From the NCBI GenBank assembly GCA_022826685.1, contig JAJDUL010000043.1, forward strand, positions 1-64,000: 64,000 nt of DNA, written 5' to 3'. The notes below the pieces were generated by a model that saw nothing but the letters and a program-made list of their open reading frames with translations, ran no database searches and was not told where the DNA came from. A program made the translations under genes and the position numbers. This document shows, one piece after another, positions 18,429-27,871 of this stretch; position 1 is the first letter of the stretch; every line of letters begins with the position of its first letter. The DNA comes from Gemmatimonadota bacterium. Its GTDB lineage: Bacteria; Gemmatimonadota; Gemmatimonadetes; Palauibacterales; Palauibacteraceae.

Positions 18429-20531
18429 TCAGCCGTCGTCGCCCGGGGTCTCCAGATTGCCACTGTCGTCCACGGCGCGGCTCACGATCGATGTTTCGCC
18501 GCCGGTCGCGTCCGGATCCCACGCGTAGCTCCAACTCGTGCGGCCGCGGGCCGGTCGCCACGTCATCCCTCCGTCCAGCGAAACCTCGACCGCCGCGACG
18601 ACACCGCCCCCGGCGTCCGAGGCCGTCCCCGAGATCGTCATCATGCCGCTCTCCGGGTCGGGTCCCGAGGGCGCCTCGAATGAGGAAGTCGGCGGGACGT
18701 CATCCGTCGACGCCGTGGATGGAACCAGGTCCGACTGAATCGTGGCGGGCTGCACGCCCATGTCCGCGAACACGTTGAGCGTCGCCTGCTGCAGGACGAG
18801 GTCCGGGCCGTTCGGGTCCACGCCGACCCGCGTGTCCATGCCGTTCTGGCGCTCGGGGGGGACGCCCGTCTCGGTGTCGTGGTGTGCGTCGAGCCCCCAT
18901 GGCCACTGCAGCGTCCCCGTGTCGAAGACGAGTGCGCCGCTCTCGTGCCGGTACATCGTCGCGTTGTGCGTGGCCGAGCCCGTCTCGCACCCCCGCCCCG
19001 GATGGACGCAGTACTGCAGGTTGTCGATCGTCGTCGCGGAGAGCCGAAAGAGCCCCGGCGGGCGGAACCCGTTGTCGATGTCCGAGTCCCATTCGTGGCC
19101 GAGGATCCCCTTGATCGACACGTAGCGATCGCCGGGCTGCAGCCGCGCGACCTCCGTGTTACGCCAGAAGCGGAGGTCGGCGAACTCGGCGTCGACCATG
19201 AGCGGATCGTTCCGCCACGCGTTCACCGTGAACAGCGTCCCCGTGAGCGCGTTCTCCGGCCACGGACCCTCCGGGTTGATCGAACGGTGATCTCGGAACA
19301 GTCCCGTCCATTCCTCCGGATCGAGTTTCCGGTGGTTCTGCGACTCCTTGTAGGTCACGAAGGTCCGGTACGGCTGCTCCGACCCATCGATGCTCGGCTC
19401 CCAGCGCACCTTCCAGAAGACATCGTTCGAACCGAAGAAGCCGAGGTGTACGCCGGCCGCCAGCGCCGACTCCACGTTGCGCCGCTGTTGGCCCGTCCAG
19501 TACTCGTCGTGTCCCATCGAGAGGAAGACCTTGTGCTCGAGCAATTCCTCGCCACGCCGGTCCGTGTCGACCCCGGACGTGTAGCTCACGTCGTAGCCGT
19601 TCCGCTCGAGCCAGCGGACCATCGGGTACTCGGAGTTGAACACCATGTTCACGGCGCGGTAATGCCGCGTCTCGAAGGGGCGGTTGTAGCTCACCTTCGG
19701 CGCGCGCGGGGGTCCCCCGTGGAGCCTGAGACGCTCGGGATTCAGCCTCCCGTACACGCTGTGGCCGCCGTAGCGGTTGTACGCCTGCCAGTTGAGGTCG
19801 GAGGTCTGGAAGAGCAGGTCGGACTCGCCGTCGTCGTCCCGCACCACGAAGTAGATGTGGCTGGCGCGCGCCTCGCGTAGCGGGTTCCGCATCACCGCGT
19901 GGAAGCCGGGTGCCTCCCAGAGCGAGTCCTCGCCCGTCGGGGGAAGCGGCGTGGCTTCGAACTCGTCGTTCTTCACCCAGCCTTCGATCGGGTCCTCGCG
20001 GACGAGGCGGGCGAAGTAGATGCCCGACGTCGCGTCGGCCGGAGCCTGCCAGGACGCCGACACGGCCCAGTTCCCGCAGTCCACCAGAGGCGCGGGCCAC
20101 TCCTCGATCCCGCCCCCCTCGGCCAGCACCGGGATCGGGCCCCGCAGACACTCCGGCTGGATCTGGGGCAGCGTGGCAGCGGGCTCGAACGAGTCGACAC
20201 GGCGCGCGCCCATGCCGCCGTAGTAGCCCATGCGGTAGATGTCGATCCGGTAGTCGGGGGAGTCCGTGTCGATCTTGAACTCGATCGTCTCACCGCGGTT
20301 GATCCCGATATCGGTGCCGAACCCCTGGATGCTCGGATCGCCGTAGCCGTTGATGTCCCATTCCGTGGGAGGGTGCCCCTCGAGACAGTTCTCGGCCACG
20401 ATCTCGTTGGCGGGGTTGGCGCACGCCTCCTCCATCGTCATCTGCGGGGGCGCGCAGGCACTCGCGAGGAGGGCGGTCGACGTGGTGAAGGCGAGGAAGG
20501 ACGGACGGAAGCGCGGGCGTGGCTGGGTCAT
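18429..20531 (-). CDS. N,N-dimethylformamidase large-subunit-like lipoprotein, copy B
   Basis: A 700-residue paralogue of the preceding gene, with very high identity over the mature part (for example EGHPPTEWDIN, RIDIYRMGYYGGMGARRV, MVRWLERNGYDVSY, GHEWDSDIDNGF). The signal region differs: MTQPRPRFRPSFLAFTTSTALLASAC carries its own lipobox ASAC near residue 26. All blocks of the dimethylformamidase large-subunit C-terminal domain and the terminal Ig-like domain are conserved, as are the candidate iron ligands (HDEYW, NDVFW with Phe in place of Tyr, GHEWD). The second candidate Tyr is thus Phe here, so the two copies may differ in activity or that Tyr is not a ligand. The gap to copy A is 112 bp. 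Confidence 0.85.
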   Translation of the reverse strand: MTQPRPRFRPSFLAFTTSTALLASACAPPQMTMEEACANPANEIVAENCLEGHPPTEWDINGYGDPSIQGFGTDIGINRGETIEFKIDTDSPDYRIDIYRMGYYGGMGARRVDSFEPAATLPQIQPECLRGPIPVLAEGGGIEEWPAPLVDCGNWAVSASWQAPADATSGIYFARLVREDPIEGWVKNDEFEATPLPPTGEDSLWEAPGFHAVMRNPLREARASHIYFVVRDDDGESDLLFQTSDLNWQAYNRYGGHSVYGRLNPERLRLHGGPPRAPKVSYNRPFETRHYRAVNMVFNSEYPMVRWLERNGYDVSYTSGVDTDRRGEELLEHKVFLSMGHDEYWTGQQRRNVESALAAGVHLGFFGSNDVFWKVRWEPSIDGSEQPYRTFVTYKESQNHRKLDPEEWTGLFRDHRSINPEGPWPENALTGTLFTVNAWRNDPLMVDAEFADLRFWRNTEVARLQPGDRYVSIKGILGHEWDSDIDNGFRPPGLFRLSATTIDNLQYCVHPGRGCETGSATHNATMYRHESGALVFDTGTLQWPWGLDAHHDTETGVPPERQNGMDTRVGVDPNGPDLVLQQATLNVFADMGVQPATIQSDLVPSTASTDDVPPTSSFEAPSGPDPESGMMTISGTASDAGGGVVAAVEVSLDGGMTWRPARGRTSWSYAWDPDATGGETSIVSRAVDDSGNLETPGDDG

Positions 20532-20594
20532 GGCGAGATCTCCGGGCCCGGGTCAGCATGCGGACGGCCGACCTTCCGGCCGCCCCGTCCCCGC

Positions 20595-20623
20595 AACATG
20601 AGTCCGGAGTCCCGGGTCTACAA
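20595..20623 (-). promoter_or_regulatory. Putative promoter of dimethylformamidase-like copy B
   Basis: On the minus strand TTGTAG (20618-20623), a 17-bp spacer and CATGTT (20595-20600), followed by GCGGGGAC exactly as in copy A. It lies 64 bp before the start codon. Confidence 0.55.
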
Positions 20624-20659
20624 CGCCCGTCGGCCGCCCGGGGGTTTTGCCATGGGCTG

Positions 20660-22156
20660 CTAGGGCAGACGCAGGGTCTCGGAGTAGGCGCGGCCGAAGC
20701 GGTCCGTGGCCTCCACGCGCACCTCCGCCACATCGGCGCCGACGGGCGCGTAGAACATGTGGTTCGTGATGCGGGGTTCGACCCACGGCCGGTGTGCGGG
20801 CAGGTCGTCGCCGGAGTGGAGTTCGACGCTCCACGGGTCGCGTCCCGGCCGGCGGGCCATGAGGCCGCGAGGCTCGCCATCGGCGAACCAGCGGACGGTC
20901 CACTCGGGGTCCCAGTCCCACACGTTCGCCACGATCTCGTCCGGCGCGGACGGGTCGGTCCCCGGCGAGTAGATCCGCATCTGGTGGGTCGCCTCGAATC
21001 CCGTGGACTTGTAGCGCCACGAGATCTCCTCGCCCGCGGCCTCGTAGACGCAGTAGCCGTTCGGGGCGCCGTCCCAGCAGATCGGTCCGCTCCACCAGGC
21101 GCCGCAGATCGCGCCCGCCACGTGCTCGTGCGTCCCCGCCTCGAAGACGTGCTCGAGTTCGTGCGTGTGTCCCGTGAGGATGTGCGCCTGGAAGGGCTCC
21201 AGCAGCCGGTACAGCGCGTCGCGGTTCATGATTGCGCCCGGCGGGTCCGGCGAGGTCAGGCCGCTTCGAAGATGGTTGCTCCCGAGCGCCGGGATGTGCG
21301 TCGCCACGACAACCGGCGCCCCCGCCTCGACGCGGCTCAGATCCGCCTCCAGCCAGGTCAGCGCGTCCACGTCCAGATAGCCGAGATACCCGCTCCCGTG
21401 CCAGAACACGTCGTCGAGCACGACGTAGTGGACGGCCCCGCGATCGAACGAGTAGTATCGCGGCCCGAAGTGGCGCGAGAAGGTGTCCGTCGAGGCCTCG
21501 TCCGTAGGGCTTTCCATGTCGAGGTCGTGGTTCCCGATGACCTGGAAGAAGGGAACGCCGATCCGCTGTACGCCGCGCTCGTACTCCGGATACAGTCCGA
21601 GACGGTCGTACATGATGTCGCCGTCGGAGATGCCGAATACGTGCGTGCCACCGAACTCCCGCACCGTCTGCTGGAGGTCGGGGACGGAGCGCTCGTGGAA
21701 CCACCCCATCTCCTCTTCGGTCTGGGTCTGGATGTCCCCGAGGAGGAGCAGCGTGTGCCGCTCGTCCGACACGCCCAGCGGTGCGAGGTCGAAGGCGACG
21801 GACATCTCGCTCGCGGACGGATCGATGCGCTCGTAGAAGCGAGCCGTGCCGGACGGGTTCAGCGGGATCTCGTATCCGGACGGCACCCGAACCCACACGA
21901 AGCCCCGGTCCGCCGAGGTCACGAGTTCGAAGCGGCCATCGGCGTCGGAATCCACGACCTGGAGGCCATCGGAGACCGACACGCGCCCCAATCCGCGACC
22001 TCCCGTCTGGACCATCCCCTGCACGCGAATCGGATTCGCGGTCCGGCGAGCGCGGGGAAGAGGATCGTAGGGTGCCGCGAGCAGCGATTCCGCACGAGTC
22101 ACCAGCGCGGCCGCCGAGAGGGCGCCGGTCTTCAGGAACGTCCGCCGGTTCAGCAT
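20660..22156 (-). CDS. Tat-exported calcineurin-like metallophosphoesterase
   Basis: A 498-residue secreted phosphoesterase. A twin-arginine signal (NRRTFLKTGALSAAALV) is followed by an N-terminal beta-sandwich (about residues 40-125), the metallophosphoesterase core and a C-terminal sandwich domain. Metal-binding blocks are LLLGDIQTQ (Asp-x-Gln in place of the usual Asp-x-His, as in the subfamily with N- and C-terminal sandwich domains), ISDGDIMYD, VIGNHDLDM, VVVATHIPALGSN and LTGHTHELEH. It hydrolyses a phosphoester in the periplasm; the substrate cannot be predicted. Its stop is 128 bp from copy B, and it starts 13 bp after the end of the NSS symporter gene on the same strand, so it is probably the second gene of that operon. 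Confidence 0.9.
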   Translation of the reverse strand: MLNRRTFLKTGALSAAALVTRAESLLAAPYDPLPRARRTANPIRVQGMVQTGGRGLGRVSVSDGLQVVDSDADGRFELVTSADRGFVWVRVPSGYEIPLNPSGTARFYERIDPSASEMSVAFDLAPLGVSDERHTLLLLGDIQTQTEEEMGWFHERSVPDLQQTVREFGGTHVFGISDGDIMYDRLGLYPEYERGVQRIGVPFFQVIGNHDLDMESPTDEASTDTFSRHFGPRYYSFDRGAVHYVVLDDVFWHGSGYLGYLDVDALTWLEADLSRVEAGAPVVVATHIPALGSNHLRSGLTSPDPPGAIMNRDALYRLLEPFQAHILTGHTHELEHVFEAGTHEHVAGAICGAWWSGPICWDGAPNGYCVYEAAGEEISWRYKSTGFEATHQMRIYSPGTDPSAPDEIVANVWDWDPEWTVRWFADGEPRGLMARRPGRDPWSVELHSGDDLPAHRPWVEPRITNHMFYAPVGADVAEVRVEATDRFGRAYSETLRLP

Positions 22157-22169
22157 CTGTGCGTTACCG

Positions 22170-23555
22170 TCAGCTGAAGTCGCGGCCCAGGATGACGGCG
22201 ACGATGATCGCGCCCACCGCGAGCGGCGCCACCCAGCGGATGAAGAAGCGCCACGCCCCGTAGTGGAACCAGCGCGGCTCCGTGCCGTCCACGAGTTCCT
22301 GCTCCGTCGCCTTTCGGGTCATGAACCAGCCCGCCGCGAGCGTGATCGAGAACCCGCCGATGGGCAGCATCCAGTTGGACACGAAGTGGTCGGCGGTCGA
22401 GAACCAGCCCGCCTTGCCCGCGAACACCTCCAGCGTGGAGAGGAACGGCGTGCCCGTGAACGAGAGCGCCGCGAAGATCGTGAACACGAAGATCGCCGCG
22501 CCGCAGAGGACCGTCGCCTTGTGTCGAGGGATGCGGTGCTCATCGATGACGTAGCTCGACACGACCTCGAGGAGCGAGATCGTCGATGTCAAGGCCGCCA
22601 GCGCCACGAGCACGTAGAAGAGCGGCCCCAGCACGACGCCGAACGGCACCGCCGTGTAGAACAGTTCCGGAAGCGAGATGAAGAGCATCCCCACCGGCGA
22701 ACCGCTCACCTGGTCGCTCATCCCCACCACCGAGAAGATGACGGAGAACATGATCACCGTGGCCACGAGGGCGATCAGCGTGTCGAGCGCCACGATCGCC
22801 CCCGACGCCTTAACGATCGAATGCTTGCGCGAGATGTAGGAGCCGTAGGTGATCATCGCCCCCATCCCGAGCGAGAGGGTGAAGAAGGAGTGTCCCAGCG
22901 CCTCGAGGACGCCGCTCATCTCCAGCTCTCCGAAGTTGGCGCGGAAGATGAAGCGCAGCGCCTCGCCCGACCCGCTCATCCCCAGCGCGCTCACGAGGAG
23001 GAGGAGGAGGATTCCGAACAGGATCGGGAGGAAGATGCGGGCGATCCGTTCGATCCCCTTGCTCACGCCGAAGTAGACGACCGCGATCGTGGCGACGCTG
23101 AAGCTGAGGGAGAGCGCGAGCTGGAGGCCGGCGTTCCCCACCTGCTCGTTGAACAGGTCGCCCGCCGCCATCCCGGCGGGATAGCCGCCGAACGTCCAGC
23201 CGATGGACTGGGCGAAGTAGTAGAGCGACCAGCCCGCGATGACCGTGTAGTAGCTGAGGAGGATGAACCCCGCGAGCACCCCCCAGCCGCCGACGACGCC
23301 CCACCAGGGTCCGGCCGCCTCCTTGAGCGCCCCGACCGCGCTCTTCTGGCTCCTGCGCCCGATGAGCAGTTCCGCCATCATGATCGGCAGGCCGACGGCG
23401 AGGATGCAGACCAGGTAGACGAGGACGAAGGCGCCCCCTTCGTTCTCCCAGGTGATGAACGGGAACTTCCACAGGTTGCCGAGGCCGATCGCGCTGCCGG
23501 TCGCGGCCAGCACGAGGCCGACGTTCGAACTCCAGTTATCGCGGGGTTGGCTCAT
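22170..23555 (-). CDS. Neurotransmitter:sodium symporter (NSS/SNF) family transporter
   Basis: A 461-residue LeuT-fold sodium-coupled symporter of the inner membrane, with about 11-12 hydrophobic segments. The first-helix signature is TGSAIGLGNLWKFPF, whose unwound part binds sodium and substrate; further family blocks are GGAFVLVYLVCILAVG, the helix-6 region FFTLSLGMGAMITYGSY, and VALAALTSTISLLEVVSSY. The start is the ATG at 23553-23555 (MSQPRDNWSSNVG); the longer open frame is not protein-like. Substrates in the family are amino acids or related amines. It is the first gene of an operon with the metallophosphoesterase and diverges from adenine deaminase across 105 bp. Confidence 0.93.
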   Translation of the reverse strand: MSQPRDNWSSNVGLVLAATGSAIGLGNLWKFPFITWENEGGAFVLVYLVCILAVGLPIMMAELLIGRRSQKSAVGALKEAAGPWWGVVGGWGVLAGFILLSYYTVIAGWSLYYFAQSIGWTFGGYPAGMAAGDLFNEQVGNAGLQLALSLSFSVATIAVVYFGVSKGIERIARIFLPILFGILLLLLVSALGMSGSGEALRFIFRANFGELEMSGVLEALGHSFFTLSLGMGAMITYGSYISRKHSIVKASGAIVALDTLIALVATVIMFSVIFSVVGMSDQVSGSPVGMLFISLPELFYTAVPFGVVLGPLFYVLVALAALTSTISLLEVVSSYVIDEHRIPRHKATVLCGAAIFVFTIFAALSFTGTPFLSTLEVFAGKAGWFSTADHFVSNWMLPIGGFSITLAAGWFMTRKATEQELVDGTEPRWFHYGAWRFFIRWVAPLAVGAIIVAVILGRDFS

Positions 23556-23660
23556 GGGACATGTCCAGTCGGGCGTTATCCGGGTCAGGGGTCTTTGCCC
23601 CTGCATGAGTTCGACGATCCATACTACTCCGTCGTCACGACGGGCCACCAGACGCACGCC

Positions 23661-24617
23661 ATGTCGAACCTGAACGAGGTCATCCGGAGCACGCCCAAGG
23701 CGGAACTCCACATCCACGTCGAAGGCTCGCTGGAACCTGGGATGATGTTCGACCTCGCCCGCCGGAACGGCGTGCCGCTCCCCTACGACAGCGTCGAGGA
23801 GGTCCGCCGGGCCTACTCGTTCGGCAACCTCCAGGAGTTTCTCGACCTCTACTACGAGGGGATGAACGTCCTCCGGACGGAGGAGGACTTCTTCGAGCTC
23901 GCCGACGCCTACCTGCGGCGGGCGGCGGCGGACCAGGTCGTCCACGTCGAGATGTTCTTCGACCCGCAGGCGCACACGGGCCGCGGCGTGCCGCTGGCGA
24001 CGCTGATGGACGGGCTGGAAAGGGCCATCGACCGCTCACGGGAGCGGGGCGTGAGCGTCTCCCTGATCCTCTGTTTCCTGAGACACCTCACCGAGAGGGA
24101 AGCGTTCGAGACGCTCGAAGCTGCGGAACCCTTCCGGGACCGGCTGGTGGGCGTGGGACTGGATTCGAGCGAAGTGGGGCACCCGCCCTCGAAGTTCGCG
24201 CGCGTGTTCGACGCGGCGCGCGACATGGGCCTCCGGCTGGTCGCCCACGCCGGTGAGGAGGGTCCGCCGGAATACGTGTGGGAGGCGCTCGACATCCTCG
24301 GCGTCGAGCGCATCGACCACGGGAACCGCGCCCTCGAGGACGACGCGCTGGTCGCCCGCCTGCGCGACGACCGCATCCCGCTCACGGTATGCCCGCTGTC
24401 GAACTTGGCCCTCCGCGGGGTGGACGACCTCGCCGCCCACCCGATCAAGCGCATGCTGGACCTGGGCCTCCGCGCGACCGTGAACTCCGACGACCCCGCC
24501 TACTTCGGCGGCTACATCAACGACAACTTCCGCCGCGTCGCCGAAGCGGTCGGCCTCTCGCCCGAGGACATCCAGACACTGGCGCGCAACTCCCTCGACG
24601 CCTCCTTCGAAACTTGA
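23661..24617 (+). CDS. Adenine deaminase (adenosine deaminase superfamily, type 2)
   Basis: A 318-residue zinc hydrolase. The metal and catalytic residues are in ELHIHVEGSLEP (HxH), VAHAGEEGPPEYVWEAL, RIDHGNRAL and VNSDDPAYFGG. The pattern FLDLYYEGMNVLRTE and VGLDSSEVGHPPSKF matches the Pseudomonas-type proteins of this superfamily that deaminate adenine to hypoxanthine rather than adenosine, so adenine deaminase is preferred. The ATG at 23661 (MSNLNEVIRS) is the family start. It lies 105 bp from the divergent symporter gene and just before the AddB-like gene; a purine permease and Tsx-like channel farther along on the same strand support a role in purine salvage. Confidence 0.9.
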   Translation: MSNLNEVIRSTPKAELHIHVEGSLEPGMMFDLARRNGVPLPYDSVEEVRRAYSFGNLQEFLDLYYEGMNVLRTEEDFFELADAYLRRAAADQVVHVEMFFDPQAHTGRGVPLATLMDGLERAIDRSRERGVSVSLILCFLRHLTEREAFETLEAAEPFRDRLVGVGLDSSEVGHPPSKFARVFDAARDMGLRLVAHAGEEGPPEYVWEALDILGVERIDHGNRALEDDALVARLRDDRIPLTVCPLSNLALRGVDDLAAHPIKRMLDLGLRATVNSDDPAYFGGYINDNFRRVAEAVGLSPEDIQTLARNSLDASFET

Positions 24618-24625
24618 CGGAGCGC

Positions 24626-27600
24626 GTGAACCTCACGACCGTCGGGCGTAGATCCCTTTCCCCGGAGACCAACCATCCGTCCGACATCCGAGTCGTGCCT
24701 CTCAACGTAGTTCGAGCGCCGGCCGCGGCCCCGCTGTGGGAGGCCTGCGTCGATCGCTTTCTGGCGGAGGCCGCCTCACCGGCCGAGGCGGGGGCCGGGG
24801 CGTCCGCGTGGATCTGGCTCAATCACCGGAACCTGCGGGATCTCCTGTTCGAGGCCGCGCACGAGCGCGGCCTCCCGGGATGGCTCGATCCCCCCGTCAC
24901 GCTGTTCGGCGATCTGACCGACCGCTTCGGCATCCGCGAGAGATCCGTCGGCCTCCTCACGCGCCGACGGCTTGTGAGCCGGCACGCGGCGCGGCTGGGG
25001 CGCCGGATCCTGGGGCGGGAGCCCGGCCGGGGGGACGGCGTGATCCGCGGGCACATGCTCGACCGGCTGTTCGGCGACCTGCTACCGGAGGGCGTTCCGC
25101 CGGACGAACTGGAACGGGCGCTGGCCCGGCTGGGAGGGGACGATTTCGCGCGCCGCCGCAACGAGTGGGCCGTGGCGACGTACCGCGCGTATCTCGATTC
25201 GCTCGAGGGACGGGGACTCCTCGACCGGCGCTCGGTGAACGCCCGCATCGCGGAGCGGATCGAGGCGGGAGGGCTGGCGGCGGCGATCGGCGGCGCGCGC
25301 GAGTTGCACGTGTACAGCGTCGCGAGCCCGCGCACGCGGCGCCGCATGCTCGAGGCGCTCGCCCGGCAGGAGGAGGTGGAGGTCCATCTCTACCTGCCGC
25401 TGGAGTCCGAGCCGGATCCCTTCTTCGATGCGCTGGCGGCCCGGACCGAGGTGATCGCCGGAGACGGCGGCGGCCCCGGAGATGGCGGCGCGGGCCACGG
25501 AGCCGGGCCGGTGACCGTGCAGCCGGTGCCGGACGCCGCGCGGGAGATGGCCTGGGTGGCGCGGCAGGTCAAGGAGGTCCTGACGCCAGGGGTTGCGGAA
25601 CCGCACCAGGTCGCCGTCGTGGCGCGGTCCGGGCGCGAGAACACCCACCGCGCGTATCGGGCGCTGCGGCGGGCTGGGGTCCCTGCCACGGCCCGCATCC
25701 GAACGCCGTTGGATGAGGTCCCGGCCCTCAGGGCGCTCCTCCTCGTGCTGCGCGGGGCGGCGCGGAACTGGGACTTCCGGTCGCTGCGAGCCGTCCTCGC
25801 GCACCCGTACTTCGACACGCGGGTCGATCTCCGGGGTATCGACGCGATCGCGGCGCTCCGCCGGGTCGTGGGGCTCGATGCCTGGAGCGAGAATCTCGAG
25901 CGGCTCCGCGGCCTCGTGGAGGAGAAGGCACGGGAGATACGCGGCCGGGGGCTATTCGCCGATCGCGTCGAGAAGGACATCGAGGCTTTCGCGGCCGTGC
26001 GAGCCGTACTCGAACGGCTGGGCGAGGCGCGCCCCGAAGCCGACTGGATCGACCTCACGCTGGCGCTCGTCAGGGAAGACCGCGGCGTCTTCCAACTGAG
26101 GCGACGGGTATGCGATCCGGTGGAGGAGCGGTGGGAGGTCGTGCGCTCCGACCAGCGCGGCATCCTCCTCTTCGAGCGGCTCCTGCGGGAGTGGCGGGAT
26201 CTCGACCACGCCGACGACCCGCTCACGCCGGCCGGGTGGCACGCGCTGCTCGAGAAACTGCTGCAGGCGAACGAACTCGTCCTCTCCACCCCGGGGCAGA
26301 AGGGCGTCCAGGTCCTGGAGGCGCACGATGCGGCGCTCGTCCCCTTCGCCCACACGTTCGTCGTGCACGCGAACGACCGCGAGTTTCCGCGCGCGAGCGG
26401 CGCCACGGGCGTGTTCACCGACGCGGAGCGCCGCCGCCTCGCCGCACTGAACCTCCCCGTCGCGCACCGCGACGAGACGTTGCGCCGCGAGCGGGCCCTG
26501 TGGCGCGCCGTCACGCAGCAGGCGGGCCCGGTATCGATCACCTACCGGACGACGGACGCAGGCGGCACGCCGCTCCTCCCATCCCTCATGGTCCCGCCGC
26601 ACGAGGACGCCGCCGAACTGCCGCGCATCCGCCGGCCAGCGGACGATCTCGATCCCGTGACGCCGGCCGGGGCGGACCGGCGCGCCGCCTTCGCCATATA
26701 CGAGGCACTCGGGCAGCCGGACTCGACGGGCCCCACCCGCATCGCGCCCGCCCGCCCGGGACGCATCGCCCGCGCAATCGTGGCGGCCGCGGCCGAGACC
26801 CACCGCGGCCCGGGGCTCGAACGCTACCCCGGCTTCAGCCTCCCGGCTCGGCTGCCGGGGGCGGAAAGCGCTCTGCACCCCGCCTATCGGCCGAACCCGT
26901 GGAACGGCCATCTGCGCGATCCGGACGTGCGGGCGGAGTTGGCGCGCCGCTTCAACGAGGACTACCGGTGGTCCGCCGGACAGCTTGAAACCTATGCACG
27001 TTCCCCCCTCACCTTCCTCATCGAGCGCGTGCTCCGGCTCGAGTCCGTGGACGAGGCGGAGGAGGAGACGACGCCGCTCGCCTTCGGAAGCGTGGCGCAC
27101 GAGATCCTCGAGCGCTTCTACAGCGATTTCAAGGAACGGCTGCCCCTTTCGCTGACGGGTCCCGCCGAAAGCCATCTCGAGGAAGTCGCGCGCGAAGTCT
27201 GCGCCCGGCGCCAGGAGGAGGGAGAATGGCTCGGTGTCGCCGCCCTCTGGCGCCAGACGCGGGAGAGCATCGCGGCGGCCGTACGCGACTACGTCGCCTG
27301 GGAACTCGAATACATGGCCGACAAGGGCGAGCGCCCCGTGGACATCGAGGTGGGATTCGGGTTCGAGGACGACCGCACGTTCCTCGAAGGCGAGGATGTG
27401 CTGGGACGGGCCGCCCGCCTTCGCCTGTGCGGCCGCATCGACCGGGTGGACCGGAGCCGGGAGGAAGGCGGCGCCCACCACGTGCTCGACTACAAGAGCA
27501 GCATCACGCCGGGCGCGCCGAGCTTCGACGACGCGACCTCGCTCCAGGGCGTCGTCTACGCGCAGGTGATGGCCGACCGCGGTTACCGGATGGGCTCCTG

Positions 27601-27871
27601 CCGCTACCGCGCGATCAAGAAGCCGGGCAGGCCTCAGAACGGAGGCAGCGTCGACTTCGGTTCGGTCCGGTACGAGCGGGCCCTGTCCCTCGCGCTCTCC
27701 ATCCCCGCCCGCGTGCGAAGCGGCTGTTTCGAAGCCGTCGCGTCGTGGAAGGGCGGCTGGAAGTCGTGGGACCCGAAGCCGGAGATCCGCCGCAGCGACG
27801 CCCGCCTGAGCGGGGGCCATCGCTTCGACGACTTCGGGGACGATTCCCCTCCGGAGGGCGCCGGTGGCTGA
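24626..27871 (+). CDS. AddB-like PD-(D/E)XK nuclease family protein, helicase part degenerate
   Basis: A protein of about 1081 residues that pairs with the AddA-like helicase encoded next. The C-terminal third is a RecB-type nuclease: WSAGQLETYARSPLTFLIERVL, FGSVAHEILERFY and the catalytic block VLDYKSS. The N-terminus starts without a Walker A GKT motif, so this subunit is probably not an active helicase. The cysteine-proline of the AddB Fe-S site is replaced by Ser-Pro (YARSPLTF) and no C-terminal Cys cluster is seen. The start is uncertain: GTG at 24626 (8 bp after the deaminase stop) or GTG at 24695. The stop overlaps the next start by 8 bp, so the pair is co-translated, as expected for a double-strand-break end-processing complex. 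Confidence 0.85.
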   Translation: MNLTTVGRRSLSPETNHPSDIRVVPLNVVRAPAAAPLWEACVDRFLAEAASPAEAGAGASAWIWLNHRNLRDLLFEAAHERGLPGWLDPPVTLFGDLTDRFGIRERSVGLLTRRRLVSRHAARLGRRILGREPGRGDGVIRGHMLDRLFGDLLPEGVPPDELERALARLGGDDFARRRNEWAVATYRAYLDSLEGRGLLDRRSVNARIAERIEAGGLAAAIGGARELHVYSVASPRTRRRMLEALARQEEVEVHLYLPLESEPDPFFDALAARTEVIAGDGGGPGDGGAGHGAGPVTVQPVPDAAREMAWVARQVKEVLTPGVAEPHQVAVVARSGRENTHRAYRALRRAGVPATARIRTPLDEVPALRALLLVLRGAARNWDFRSLRAVLAHPYFDTRVDLRGIDAIAALRRVVGLDAWSENLERLRGLVEEKAREIRGRGLFADRVEKDIEAFAAVRAVLERLGEARPEADWIDLTLALVREDRGVFQLRRRVCDPVEERWEVVRSDQRGILLFERLLREWRDLDHADDPLTPAGWHALLEKLLQANELVLSTPGQKGVQVLEAHDAALVPFAHTFVVHANDREFPRASGATGVFTDAERRRLAALNLPVAHRDETLRRERALWRAVTQQAGPVSITYRTTDAGGTPLLPSLMVPPHEDAAELPRIRRPADDLDPVTPAGADRRAAFAIYEALGQPDSTGPTRIAPARPGRIARAIVAAAAETHRGPGLERYPGFSLPARLPGAESALHPAYRPNPWNGHLRDPDVRAELARRFNEDYRWSAGQLETYARSPLTFLIERVLRLESVDEAEEETTPLAFGSVAHEILERFYSDFKERLPLSLTGPAESHLEEVAREVCARRQEEGEWLGVAALWRQTRESIAAAVRDYVAWELEYMADKGERPVDIEVGFGFEDDRTFLEGEDVLGRAARLRLCGRIDRVDRSREEGGAHHVLDYKSSITPGAPSFDDATSLQGVVYAQVMADRGYRMGSCRYRAIKKPGRPQNGGSVDFGSVRYERALSLALSIPARVRSGCFEAVASWKGGWKSWDPKPEIRRSDARLSGGHRFDDFGDDSPPEGAGG

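Noticed and set aside
16124-18778. Open frame of about 884 codons on the plus strand
   Set aside because: Antisense to dimethylformamidase-like copy A; no conserved motif.
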